Of a stretch of DNA of 64,000 nucleotides, positions 10,461 to 22,600 are shown piece after piece. Both the position numbers and the translations under genes were made by a program. Source of the DNA: Paratinospora sagittata (taxonomy: Eukaryota; Streptophyta; Magnoliopsida; Ranunculales; Menispermaceae); contig CM069610.1 of NCBI GenBank assembly GCA_035771175.1, positions 27,556,501 to 27,620,500 on the forward strand. The letters are read 5' to 3'. The notes beneath the pieces are model-generated. The model had not been told where the DNA came from, made no database searches, and worked only from the letters and a program-made list of their open reading frames with translations. Positions within the stretch are counted from its first letter, which is position 1. Each line of letters begins with the position of its first letter.

Positions 10461-11202
10461 TCTTTATGTATAATGGATAATTATTATTGACGAAAAAAGA
10501 AAAGAAAAACCTATATAAATTGGTGCCTTCTTAAAATTTCATGAGGTTAATGTCCATGTGACTTTTCTTGGTTCATCCTGATTATTGTGAAAACTTATTA
10601 AAGGTTACATCTATCATATTGTGATGATTATCTAACCCAAGCAATTTTGATGACAACACCACATAGTATTTGAAGTGTGACAAGAACACATCGTCCTTAA
10701 GAAGTTTTAAAAGTAGAGAAAGCAAAAACATTCTCTTAGTTGAATTTAGCTCTTGCGCTTAGTTAAACAAATTATCGCCCAATGTATTAGAATTATCATG
10801 TTTGCATGATTTTTATTATTCTCACTTATAATGCGTCGTTGTATTTACGTTCTACCCAAGACATTGTTTACCGTCATCAAACAATGGGAGTTGTCGATAG
10901 TTTTTGTATTAACCAAATTGTGTTCCAGGTATCGAAGTACAAACTTGGCTTCTTAGAACACAACTTGACCTCCAATCAGCAAGAGGCTTGGCTTCTAGGA
11001 CTGGAGAACTGTTCTCGAGATCAAGCTTCCACTTTCGCCTCATGAGCAACTCACAAAACATATGACACTAGGGGTGTATTTTAAGACATTCATATTCAAG
11101 TTGGACTTAGAAGTGACAAGCACGCAAAAATCAAATATAGTTAGCGTAATTTTTTTTAGAGCGTCTCCTTTTATAGTTGAGGTCCTTGACTATTTTGATC
11201 TC
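10461..11202. other. No recognised gene
   Basis: AT-rich sequence. A 79-codon open frame at 10806-11045 has no recognisable motif and ordinary intergenic composition; I do not call it a gene. The stretch may be old retrotransposon sequence. Confidence 0.35.
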
Positions 11203-11837
11203 TGTAACGACCCCCATTTTCATAAAATGGAACCCCAAGAATTTTTAGATATTGTGTAGTATGTTTTTTATGCTGTAAATTTTTCAGGTTCTTCAGCAGC
11301 AAAGAAGGGTAAGGAAATAGCTTATCACAGACATAGGAGTGTCTTGCCAGCAGAGTGTTTTTTATGTAGGTTTGGTAATTTGATTGTTTGATTTATACAT
11401 ATATGTATATAATACCCCACATGTACAACTAAGTAGATAGTTGTAATTAATAGATGGATGTCTTGGATAGATAGATATTGTTAGATGTTAACAGGGTTGA
11501 ACTGAATGATGATATGTTTTGATGGATGTAGATGATATATAAATTTATTTTGTTGGATGGCTTATTAGGTGAATTAGATTTTTGTGAGATGTCCTATTTA
11601 TAGAGGATACTCCGCCGGAGTCTCAGTTGAGGCTTAACAAGGACCTAATTGTCCTACAAGTGATAAAATGGTTAGATTTATGTGCCGGTCAAGAAGCCCT
11701 GGGGGTTTGTGAAGGGGTCTTGACAATCTCAGTATATATGTCAACCATTAATGAGGATGTTTTAATTAAAGATTTTTAATTCATTACCATTTGGAGGATG
11801 TGAGGATTCTGATTATTATTCTACGAGAAATTGTAAC
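11203..11837 (+). repeat. Probable LTR fragment (TGTAACGACC start)
   Basis: It begins with TGTAACGACCCCCATTTTC, a form typical of the 5' end of plant Ty3/gypsy LTRs, and has no coding potential. It runs up to the tRNA-like repeat array, which seems to have been inserted into or beside it (GTAAC at 11833-11837 recurs at 18666-18670). Confidence 0.4.
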
Positions 11838-12596
11838 GGTCACACCCTGGGTTGCACAGCGTGCCCCTACCCAGGTGTGGGCGCACCCCCTAGGGGGGAA
11901 CGCCAAGCCATTATGGATCTATAATATTGTCCCATCCCGGTACAGCCACCGCCACACAAGGACGTCTCTTGCACCCGGGATCATTTGTCCAGCACTATTC
12001 ACTCATGAATAGTTCAGGGCCTCCCCAGGAATCGAACTCGTAACCTCCCTTAAGGAGTTAGATTTCGCATTCCTAGTAGCCACTGAACCAATACATGAGG
12101 CCTTTTTGTCACACCCTGGATTGCACAGCGTGCCCTCTACCGAGGTGTGGGTGCACCCTCAAGGGGCGAACGCCAAGACATCATGGATCCATAATATTGT
12201 CCTATCCCGGTACAGCCACTGCCACACAAGGACGTCTCTTGTACCCGAGATCATTTGTCTGACACTATTCACTCATGAATAGCGCAGGCCCTCCCTAGGA
12301 ATCGAACTCGAGACCTCCCTTAAGGATTCTGATTTCGCATTGGCTCAGTGGTTACTAGGAATGCGAAATCTAACTCCTTAAGGGAGGTTACGAGTTCGAT
12401 TCCTGGGGAGGCCCTGAACTATTCATGAGTGAATAGTGTCGGACAAATGATCCCGGGTGCAAGAGACGTCCTTGTGTGGCGGTGGCTGTACCGGGATGGT
12501 ACAATATTATGGATCCATAATAGCTTGGCGTTCGCCCCGAGGGGGGCGCCACACCTGGGTATGGGGCACCCTGTGCAACCCAGGGTGTGACAAAAA
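11838..12596. repeat. Array, leading partial unit
   Basis: Two reverse-oriented full modules (starting at about 11838 and 12109, each opening TCACACCCTGG) run into a head-to-head junction at about 12340. One forward module then ends in CAGGGTGTGACAAAAA. It does not follow the order of the later units and may preserve the founding arrangement. Confidence 0.7.
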
Positions 12597-13550
12597 GGCC
12601 TCATGTATTGGTTTAGTGGCTACTAGGAATGCGAAATCTAACTCCTTAAGGGAGGTTACGAGTTCGATTCCTGGGGAGGCCCTGCACTATTCATGAGTGA
12701 ATAGCGCCAGACAAATGATCCCGGGTACAAGAGATGTCCTTGTGTGGAGGTGGTTGTACCGGGATGGGACAATATTATGGATCCATAATATTGTCCCATC
12801 CTGGTACAACCATCGCCACATAAGGCCTTTTTGTCCAACCCTGGTTTGCACAACGTGCCCCTTACCTAGGTGTGGGCGCACCCCCTAGGGGCGAACGCCA
12901 AACCATTATGGATCCATAATATTGTCCCATCCCGGTACAACCACCGCCACACAAGGACGTTTCTTGTACTCGGGATCATTTGTACGACATTATTCACTCA
13001 TGAATAGTGCAGGGCCTCCCTTGGAATCGAACTCGAGACCTCCCTTAAGGACTCTGATTTCGCATTGGCTCAGTGGTTACTAGGAATGCGAAATCTAACT
13101 CCTTAAGGGAGGTTACAAGTTCGATTGCTAGGGAGGCCATACTATTCATGAGTGAATAATGTCGGACAAATGATCCTATGTACAAGAGACGTCCTTGTGT
13201 TGCGGTGGCTGTACCGGGATGGGACAATATTATGAATGCAGGGCCTCCCTAGGAATCGAACTCGAGACCTCCCTTAAGAATTCTGATTTCGCACTGGCTT
13301 AGTGGTTACTAGAATGCGAAATCTAACTCCTTAAGGGAGGTTACGAGTTCGATTTCTAGGTAGGCCCTACACTATTCATGAGTGAATAGTGTCAGACAAA
13401 TGATCTCAGTACAAGAGACGTCCTTGAGTGGCGGTGGCTGTACCGAGATGGGACAATATTATGGATCCATAATGGCTTGGCGTTCGCCCCGAGGGGGTGC
13501 GCCCACACCTGGGTATGAGGAACCCTGTGCAACCTAGGGTGTGACAAAAA
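12597..13550. repeat. Array, higher-order unit 1 (954 bp)
   Basis: Starts at GGCCTCATGTATTGG. Module order is forward, GGATCC palindrome, reverse, forward (truncated), reverse (truncated), forward. Confidence 0.75.
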
Positions 13551-14832
13551 GGCCTCATGTATTGGTTCAGTGCCTACTAGGAATGCGAAATCTAACTCCT
13601 TAAGGGAGGTTACGAGTTCAATTCCTGGGGAGGCCCTGCACTATTCATGAGTGAATAGTGTCAGACAAATGATCCCAGGTACAAGAGACGTCCTTGTGTG
13701 GAGGTGGCAGTACCGGGATGGGACAATATTATGGATCCATAATATTGTCCCATCCCGGTGCAGCCACCGCCACACAAGGACGTCTCTTGTACCGAGATCA
13801 TTTGTCCAACACTATTCACTCATTAATAGTGCATGGCCTCCCTAGGAATCGAACTCGAGACCTCCCTTAAGGATTCTGATTTCGCATTGGCTCAGTGGTT
13901 ACTAGGAATGCGAAATCTAACCCCTTAAGGGTGGTTAAGAGTTCGATTCCTAGGGAGGCCATACTATTCATGTGTGAATAGTGTGGAACAAATGATCCTG
14001 TGTACAAGAGACGTCCTTGTGTGGCTGTGGTTGTACCGGGATGGGACAATATTATGGATGCATGGCCTCCCTAGGAATCGAACTCGAGACCTCCCTTAAG
14101 GATTCTGATTTCGCATTGGCTCAGTGGTTACTAGGAATGCGAAATCTAACCCCTTAAGGGTGGTTAAGAGTTCGATTCTTAGGGAGGCCATACTATTCAT
14201 GTGTGAATAGTGTCGAACAAATGATCCTGTGTACAGGAGACGTCCTTGTGTGGCTGTGGTTGTACCGGGATGGGACAATATTATGGATGCAGGGCCTCCC
14301 TAGGAATCGAACTCCAGACCTCCCTTAAGGATTCTGATTTCGCATTGGCTCAGTGGTTACTAGGAATACGAAATCTAACTCCTTAACGGAGGTTACGAGT
14401 TCGATTCCTAGGAAGGCCCTATACTATTCATGAGTGAATAGTGTCGGACAAATGATTCCGGGTACAAGAGACGTCCTTGTGTGGCTGTGGCTGTACAGGG
14501 ATAGGACAATATTATGGATGCAGGGCCTCCCTAGGAACCGAACTCGAGACCTCCCTTAAGGATTCCGATTTCGCATTGGCTCAGTGGTTACTAGGAATGC
14601 GAAATCTAACACCTTAAGGGAGGTTACGAGTTCGATTCCTAGGAAGGCCCTACACTATTCATAAGTGAATAGTGTCGGACAAATGATCTCGGTACAAGAG
14701 ACGTCCTTGAGTGGCGGTTGCCGTACCGAGATGAGATAATATTATGGATCCATAATGGCTTGGCGTTCGCACCGAGGGGTGCGCCCACACCTGGGTATGG
14801 GGCACGCTGTGCAACCCAGGGTGTGACAAAAA
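13551..14832. repeat. Array, higher-order unit 2, expanded (1282 bp)
   Basis: It starts like the other units but carries two additional ~232-base reverse-plus-forward pairs (about 14060-14290 and 14290-14520). It lacks about 139 bases around its GGATCC palindrome. These two changes account for the length difference from 954. Confidence 0.7.
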
Positions 14833-15784
14833 GACCTCATGTATTGGTTCAGTGGCTACTAGGAATGCGAAATCTAACTCCTTAAGGGAGGTTACGAGTT
14901 CAATTCCTGGGGAGGCCCTGCACTATTCATGAGTGAATAGTGCAGGACAAATGATCCCGGGTACAAGAGACGTCCTTGTGTGGAGGTGGCTGTACCAGAT
15001 GGGACAATATTATGGATCCATAATATTGTCCCATCCTGGTACAACAACCGCCACATAAGGCCTTTTTGTCACACCCTGTGCTGCACAGCGTGCCCCCTAC
15101 CTAGGTGTGGGCCCACCCCCTAGGGGCGAACGCCAAGCCATTATGGATCCATAATATTGTCCCATCCTGGTACAACCACCGCCACACAAGGACGTCTCTT
15201 GTACCTGGGATCATTTGTACGACATTATTCACTCATGAATAGTGGAGGGCCTCTTTAGGAATCGAACTCGAGACCTCCCTTAAGGATTCTGATTTCGCAT
15301 TGGCTTAGTTGTTACTAGGGATGCAAAATCTAACTCCTTAAGGGAGGTTACGAGTTCGATTCCTAGGGAGGCCATACTATTCATTAATGAATAGTGTCGT
15401 ACAAATGATCTTGTGTACAAGAGACGTCCTTGTGTGGCGGTGGCTGTACCGGGATGAGACAATATTATGGATGCAGGGCCTCCCTAGGAATCGAACTCGA
15501 GACCTCCCTTAAGGATTCTGATTTCGCATTGGCTCAGTGGTTACTTGGAATGCGAAATCTAACTCCTTAAGGGAGGCTAGAGTTGGATTTCTAGGGAGGC
15601 CCTACACTATTCATGAGTGAATTGTGTCAGACAAATGATCTCGGCACAAGGGACGTCCTTGAGTGGCGGTGGCTGTACCAAGATGGGACAATATTATGGA
15701 TCCATAATGGCTTGGCGTTCGCCCCGAGGGGTGCGCCCACACCTGGGTATGGGGCACGTTGTGAAACCCAGGGTGTGACAAAAA
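14833..15784. repeat. Array, higher-order unit 3 (952 bp)
   Basis: Same module order as unit 1, with scattered substitutions; the opening word is changed to GACCTCATG. Confidence 0.75.
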
Positions 15785-16738
15785 GGCCTCATGTATTGGT
15801 TCAGTGGCTACTAAGAATGCGAAATCTAACTCCTTAAGGGAGGTTGCGAGTTCGATTCCTGGGAGGCCCTGCACTATTCATGAGTGAATAGTGTCGGACA
15901 AATGATCCAACGTACAAGAGACGTCCTTTTGTGGAGGTGGCTGTACCGGGATGGGACAATATTATGGATCCATAATATTGTCCCATTCTGGTACAACCAC
16001 CGCCACATAAGGCCTTTTTGTCACACCCTGGGTTGCACAGCGTGCCCCCTACCCATGTGTGGGCACCCCCCTTAGGGGCGAACGCCAAGCCATTATGGAT
16101 CCATAATATTGTCCCATCCCGGTACAGCCACCGCCACACAAGGACGTTTCTTGTACCCTAGATCATTTGTACGACATTATTTACTCATGAATAGTATAGG
16201 GCCTCCCTAGGAATCGAACACGAGACCTCCCTTAAGGATTCTGATTTCCCATTGGCTCAGTGGTTACTAGGAATGCGAAATCTAACTCCTTAAGGGAGGT
16301 TACGAGTTCGATTCCTAGGGAGGCCATACTATTCATGAGTGAATAGTGTCAGAAAAATGATCCTGTGTACAAGAGACGTCCTTGTGTGGCGGTGGCTGTA
16401 CCGGGATGAGACAATATTATGGATGCAGGGCCTCCCTAGGAATCGAACTCGAGACCTCCCTTAAGGATTCTGATTTCGCATTGGCTCAGTGGTTACTAGG
16501 AATGCGAAATCTCACTCCTTAAGGGAGGTTACGAATTCGATTCCTAGGGAGGCCCTACACTATTCATGAGTGAACAGTGTCGGACAAATGATCTCGGTAC
16601 AAGAGACGTCCTTGAGTGGTGGTGGCTGTACCGAGATGGGACAATATTATGGATCCATAATGGCTTGGCGTTCGCCCCGAGGGGGTGCGCCCACACCTGG
16701 GTATGGGGCACGTTGTGCAACCCAGGGTGTGACAAGAA
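15785..16738. repeat. Array, higher-order unit 4 (954 bp)
   Basis: Same module order as unit 1. Confidence 0.75.
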
Positions 16739-17693
16739 GGCCTCATGTATTGGTTCAGTGGCTACTAGGAATGCGAAATCTAACTCTTTAAGGGAGGTTA
16801 CGAGTTCGATTCCTGGGGAGGCCCTGCACTATTCATAAGTAAATAGTGCCGAACAAATGATCCCGGGTACATGAGACGTCCTTGTGTGGAGGTGGCTGTA
16901 CCGGGATCGGACAATATTATGGATCCATAATATTGTCCCATCCTGGTACAACCACCGCCACATAAGGCCTTTTTGTCACACCCTGGGTTGCACAGCGTGC
17001 CCCATACCCAGGTGTGGGCGCACCCCCTTGGGGCGAACGCCAAGTCATTATGGATCCATAATATTGTCCCATCCCAGTACAGCCACCGCCACACAAGGAC
17101 GTCTTTTGTACCCGAGATCATTTGTACGACATTATTCACTCATGAATAGTGGAGGGCCTCCCTAGGAATCGAACTCGAGACCTCTCGTAAGGATTCTGAT
17201 TTCGCATTGGCTTAGTGGTTACTAGGAATGCGAAATCTAACTCCTTAAGAGAGGTTACGAGTTCTATTCCTAGGGAGGCCATACTATTCATGAGTGAATA
17301 ATGTCGGACAAATGATCCTGTGTACAAGAGACGTCCTTGTGTGGCGGTGGCTGTACCAGGATGGGACAATATTATGGATGCAGGGCCTCCCTAGGAATCG
17401 AACTCGAGACCTCCCTTAAGGATTCTGATTTCGCATTGGCTCAGTGGTTACTAAGAATGCGAAATCTAACTCCTTAAGGGAGGTTACGAGTTCGATTCCT
17501 AGGGAGGCCCTATACTATTCAAGAGTAAATAGTGTGGGACAAATGATCTCAGTACAAGACACATCCTTGAGTGGCGGTGGCTGTACCGAGATGGGACAAT
17601 ATTATGGATCCATAATGGCTTGGCGTTCGCCCCGAGGGGGTGCGCCCACACCTGGGTATGGGGCACGCTGTGCAACCCAGGGTGTGACAAAAA
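16739..17693. repeat. Array, higher-order unit 5 (955 bp)
   Basis: Same module order as unit 1. Confidence 0.75.
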
Positions 17694-18665
17694 AGCCTCA
17701 TGTATTGGTTCAGTGGCTACTAGGAATGCGAAATCTAACTTCTTAAGGGAGGTTACGAGTTCGATTCCTGGGGAGGCCCTGCGCTATTCATAAGTGAATA
17801 GTGTCGGACAAATGATCCCGGGTACAAGAGACGTCCTTGTGTGGAGGTGGTTGTACCGGGATGAGACAATATTATGGATCCATAATATTGTCCCATCCTG
17901 GTACAACCACCGCCACATAAGGCGTTTTTGTCACACCCTGGGTTGCACAGCGTGCCCCCTACCTAGGTGTGGGCGCACCCCTTAGGGGCGAACGCAAAGC
18001 CATTATGGATCCATAATATTGTCCCATCCCGGTACGGCCACCGCCACACAAGGACGTTTCTTGTACCCGAGATCATTTGTACGACATTATGCACTCATGA
18101 ATAGTGCAGGACCTCCCTAGGAATCGAACTCGAGACCTCCCTTAAGGATTCTGATTTCGCATTGGCTCAGTGGTTACTAGGAATGCGAAATCTAACTCCT
18201 TAAGGGAGGTTACGAGTTCGATTCGTAGGGTGGCCCTACACTATTCATGAGTGAATAGTGTCGGACAAATGATCTCGGTACAAGAGACGTCCTTGAGTGG
18301 CGGTGGTTGTACCGAGATGGGACAATATTATGGATCCATAATGGCTTGGCGTTCGCCCCGAGGGGGTGCGCCCACACCTGGGTAGGGGCACACTGTGCAA
18401 CCTAGGGTGCATGAGGCCTTTTTGTCACACCCTAGGTGCACAGTGTGCCCCTACCCAGGTGTGGGCGCACCCCTTCGGGGCGAACGCTAAGCCATTTTGG
18501 ATCCATAATATTGTCCCATCTCGGTACAGCCACCGCCACTCAAGGACGTCTCTTGTACCGAGATCATTTGTCTGCCACTATTCATGAATATTGCAGGGCC
18601 TCCCCCAAGTCGAACTCGCAACCTCCTTAGGAAGTTAGATTTCGCACTTGGAGTAGCCACTTGCA
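17694..18665. repeat. Array, higher-order unit 6 and terminal reverse module
   Basis: The unit follows the usual order up to about 18412, then flips at GGGTGCATGAGGCC into one reverse module, the most diverged in the array, which ends at about 18665. It lacks the final truncated pair. Confidence 0.7.
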
Positions 18666-19453
18666 GTAACAACCTTAAACTTGACCCGAAAGCAAAAAAT
18701 GTCTCTTAATTCTTTAAAGCACAGTCTCTTAAATCTTATTTTAAGGTATTAGAGGCCTTACAGAATCAACCTTAGGTAGGAAATACTATGTACCAAGTTT
18801 CATGGGCATGCACTTAAGGGAATCAAGTGAGAAACCAAAAAATGACCAAATTTGGTGGATCGGGCCAATCCAGTCAATTGGATTGTCTGCAGGAAGCCAA
18901 GACCAAGAAGGAAATCTCTCTTTGACAAATTCAATCAATTAGATTCAATCCAGTTGACTGGATGGGAATATGACACACTATATCAAGTCACAAAAAACCT
19001 TCGCTATTTTAAGGTTTTCCTGTTTTTCAAAACCACACGAGTCGTTAAGGGAGATTGGGGAAAACCTTAAGGAGTTTTGAGAGGTTTCAAACGAGTCTTC
19101 GAAGGTTAGATTGAGGTTTTCTCGCATCAATTCAGACATTCGAATGTGAGTTTTTCTCAAATCTCCAATCCTTTATTTCTCTCCAAAAGTTTCAAAAAGG
19201 AGATTTATACCTAATGATTGGCAAACACAAGACCTTCGCTTTGATGAAATCTAGGAACTACCTAGGTTTGGGGAAAAGTAGGAATCCCTTATAGCAAGGT
19301 TTCTAGATGTTCCAATTACTTAGTTGAGACCTATATCAAACACATTCAAAGGACTTAATGTAGATAACACATGAAGCTATTGTTATACAGGTTTAAGGTG
19401 CGTTCTAGCATGAAATGCGTTCTAGCATGAGGTTTCATGTTGGAAACTCGTGT
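18666..19453. other. Non-coding, LTR-like sequence
   Basis: No gene is visible. It starts GTAACAACCTTAAAC and may be the continuation of the LTR-like sequence on the left of the array. Short open frames on both strands show no motif. Confidence 0.35.
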
Positions 19454-19655
19454 TGTGGCAGCCCCACCCCCGAACCACTATCTCCACAGGGACAGTGCGT
19501 GGAATGTTGGGGTGGTTGCCCGACATAAGCATCCCCAACCACCCCATCATCCATGAGATGATCGGGACCCTACATGCCGTAACCAGACTCTCCATAAAGT
19601 CCCATCTCTAAACATCATAAACCTGATTAAACCTGCGATACCTGCAACAATTTTA
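19454..19655 (-). repeat. Ty3/gypsy LTR fragment, minus orientation
   Basis: On the plus strand it starts TGTGGCAGCCCCACC. Its complement resembles the last ~180 bases of the solo LTR at 20872-23601, including GGGTCCCGATCATC and a GGGGTGG.. end. It is thus the 3' end of a related LTR, cut by the Tat/Athila-like LTR beside it. Confidence 0.55.
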
Positions 19656-19659
19656 CAAT

Positions 19660-22600
19660 TGTTCACTATCAACCACAAGCGTACGGTGTCAAGTAGTAAT
19701 AAACTGATGAGAATCGGATTGTCGTCCTCTAGTATTATGCACTCTTTACTAAATATTGTTTTCACCAATTTTTAACTTTATCTAAACAATCAAAATATAG
19801 ATTCAAGCAACTAAATAATTAACTAAAAGTAAATAAGTAAGCAATCAAATAACTAATGAATATCTTGATATGAAGGTCTAGAGGTTCAACTTCACCTAAC
19901 CATCAACTATGTAGATTAGCTATGTTTATCATCAATACGTTCTTTCTATTTATAAGAAAAAAATCCTAGAGTCTCTAATTCCCTCTCTCGAGTAGTGTCG
20001 AATTAGAACATATCACCAAGGAAACAGTTTCGACTCTCTCGATAAAGACCAAAACCCTAGCAACTCATTACACTTTGTGATTTTTCTTACAACTTCAAAA
20101 GATATCATAAACCTCTAGATTCTATGATAATCTTAGGATATATTTCCCTTAATCCAACTCAAGGAACCCTCTCTCGAGTGCCGCCCCTCAAGTCTATGAT
20201 CATTCAATCCGTGATCAAGAGATTAAAAACATTAAACCCAAAAAAATATAAATAAATATGAAGAATCAATTAATAATAAAACATCAATCAAATCTTAAAA
20301 CATAGTATCAAGTATCAGATCCATTTATCCTCTAGAATAATAGTTTAGTTCATAACTTGAAAGATAAAAACACAAAACATGGTTATAAACTTGAACAAGA
20401 ACATAGAAATCAAACTAGAAACATCTTGGATGTGAATATCTTTCCCTTGTCTCCAACTTCAAGATCTTCTTCTCCGCTTCATTTTGAATCGTCTTGGTTT
20501 GTTCTCCCTCTCTATGAACCCCTAGAAACCGTAATCAATGAAGTATATATAGGTATAAGCCAATAAAACCCAGAAAGTTTCTAATTTCACTTAGGCCCCG
20601 GCGCCGTGGTGCCTACAGTCACAGGTTCCTCTTTCTTCTCTCTTGCATCTAGGCGCCGCGGTGCTCAGTCTTTGGTTTGTGCACACTTTTTCTCTGTTTC
20701 TTCTTGTGGACTTGGCCATTTCTTAACCTCCTTAGTTTGCTGTGTTAATGCATCTTCATTCCAACTTCTTGTATTATGTTTCCATCATCCAAATCAACTT
20801 TCAACACATCTAAACACCTACAAAACAAAGCAAAAACTATTGAGTAACACACTTATATAATCAACTTAATCTGTAACAGCCTAGAAATCATTTCATCTAG
20901 CCCATAACCCATTTGCATTTTGCCAAAACTCTATGTGCTTGCCTTAATGTGTATGGTTGTGTGTTTGATGTTTGATGTGTGATTATTGCTTATAAAAAAA
21001 GGTATTATTAGTGGTGGTGGTGTTATTATAAAAAGTATTATTGGTGGTGTTATTATTTTTATTAATATCATTTGTCATATTAATACTATTATGGGTGGCT
21101 TGTTGGAGAAGCTACATATAAGTAACTTGTTGAACAAGTCATCATCTTGACTTATGAATTGTTAAAAAGACCACATTAAATGTCCTCATTTAATGCACCT
21201 TTTTGATATATAGGAAAGTTGTATTTCAACACATGGTAAATATGACAATTATATTGGAATGTGTTGTGTATATGTGTTGTGTATATGTGTTGATTTTATG
21301 ATAATTAATTATTGGTGTGTCAAATGGACCTGAGGATATTATAAATGAGTCTGGAATGCACTTTTACATAAAAATCTATTGGTCATATGCGAAATTCCGA
21401 TGAGTATTGTGCTCGTAGTGAAGAAATGAAGTTTAAGTGTTCTTGGTGAAGGAGTAGCGCGCTCCTAGGCGTGAGTTACGAAAAAGTTGCTACTTTCCCC
21501 ATATGAGTTAGGAACAAATTGGAGAAGGAAGAAAGGAGAAAAACTAGGGTTTTCAAGGGGGAATCTTCACCATCTACACCCTAAGGTAAGTATTTTTCTC
21601 CATTTCTTTCCATGAAATCACCATTGAATGTGAGAGTACGCTTTCTAACAGTGTAGTTTTCTCCATGGGTCACGATTTTGGGTGTTCCCAAACTAGGGTT
21701 TTGATGTCTTGAGCTTGGAATGGATGTGAAATGATAGAAATAAGGTCTCTCGACCTAGATCTACATCGAATGTACATTTTTCAAGCATTTCACCATGATT
21801 TTGGCAGTGCATGGAGTTAGGGTTTTGTTGGAAACCCTTAGGGTCGAGATGTATGCTAGGGATTTGGGTTCCTAGGTTGATTTGGAACCCAATGACACTA
21901 TTTTCCTCAATTTCTAGCAAGAAATTGGAGGGGTTATGTGTAATGACCATAAACCTAGAAAATGAACTTAGGGTTTTCCATTTCAATTGCATGTCAACTA
22001 TGTTTAATAAATGACCCATCCTAAATGATTGATGGTGGAATTTGGTGATTATGCTTGTTGAAAACCCTAGGTGTAGTGTAAAGTTGGCCTAGGGCTTGAT
22101 TTTGGGACTTTGCCCAAAATTGGGGCTTTTGACCTAAATTAAGTCAATTGATTAAATTGACTTGGGAATTGTCTAATTGAACCCTAATTGAGTTTGAATG
22201 TGGGTCTATGATGGTTAGACTTGTATGCGAATTGAATGAGTTAGTACAATTTGACTCTATGCCCTATGGTAGAGATTTTTCCTAAATTGGGGCATATGCC
22301 ATGTATTGGCTTAAATTGGGAATTTGTATTGATTATGAGCAATCTTTCATGGTTTGATGTGGGTTTAGAATAATTTGAACTTGTGTTGGAATTGATGACT
22401 TAGACTAAGTCTTGTATGGATGTTGAGGTTGATCATGAGAAATGAAACTCATGATATGACTTAGATGCACATGGACCTATGGTTGTGGGAATTAATCATG
22501 ATTAGTGTATTTGTGTATGGGTATGATCATGGTAATTGATGTATGTGCATGTGATTAGGTTTACAGGATCTTGATTTGCATTGGAATTCATGTTGATCTG

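Larger units (their letters stand above)
11838..18665. repeat. Higher-order array of inverted tRNA-like / SINE-like modules
   Basis: About 6.8 kb made almost entirely of one sequence family in both orientations. I count about 36 copies of a tRNA-like module: 20 forward and 16 reverse. The forward module has an A-box-like TGGCTCAGTGG, a B-box-like GAGTTCGATTCC about 52 bases later, and complementary ends (GGCCTC / GAGGCC). It is followed by a tail with ACTATTCA...TGAATAGT, GTACAAGAGACGTCC, a palindrome centred on GGATCC, and GCCCACACCTGGGTA, and ends CCCAGGGTGTGACA. From 12597 the order of modules repeats with a period near 954 bp. Open frames in it are accidents of the repeats. GTAAC flanks both sides. 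This could be a tandemly amplified fold-back of a SINE; the family was not recognised. Confidence 0.85.

Noticed and set aside
10806..11045. 79-codon frame as a possible gene
   Set aside because: No recognisable motif, no splice signals joining it to neighbours, and repeat-rich surroundings.
11840..18660. True tRNA genes in the array
   Set aside because: The A- and B-box words are present, but the T stem pairs poorly and the spacing from the acceptor end to the A box is too long for a functional tRNA.
11838..18665. CRISPR array
   Set aside because: The repeats are long, in both orientations, with no unique spacers, and the setting is a plant nuclear genome.
11791..18672. Many 60-113 codon open frames with recurring peptides in the repeat array
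   Set aside because: They occur in several frames and both strands of the same repeated modules, have no start context or conserved domain, and follow the repeat structure exactly.
20606..20860. 84-codon frame rich in Ser and Phe
   Set aside because: It lies in the Tat/Athila-like LTR and overlaps GGCGCC-rich LTR sequence; no protein motif.
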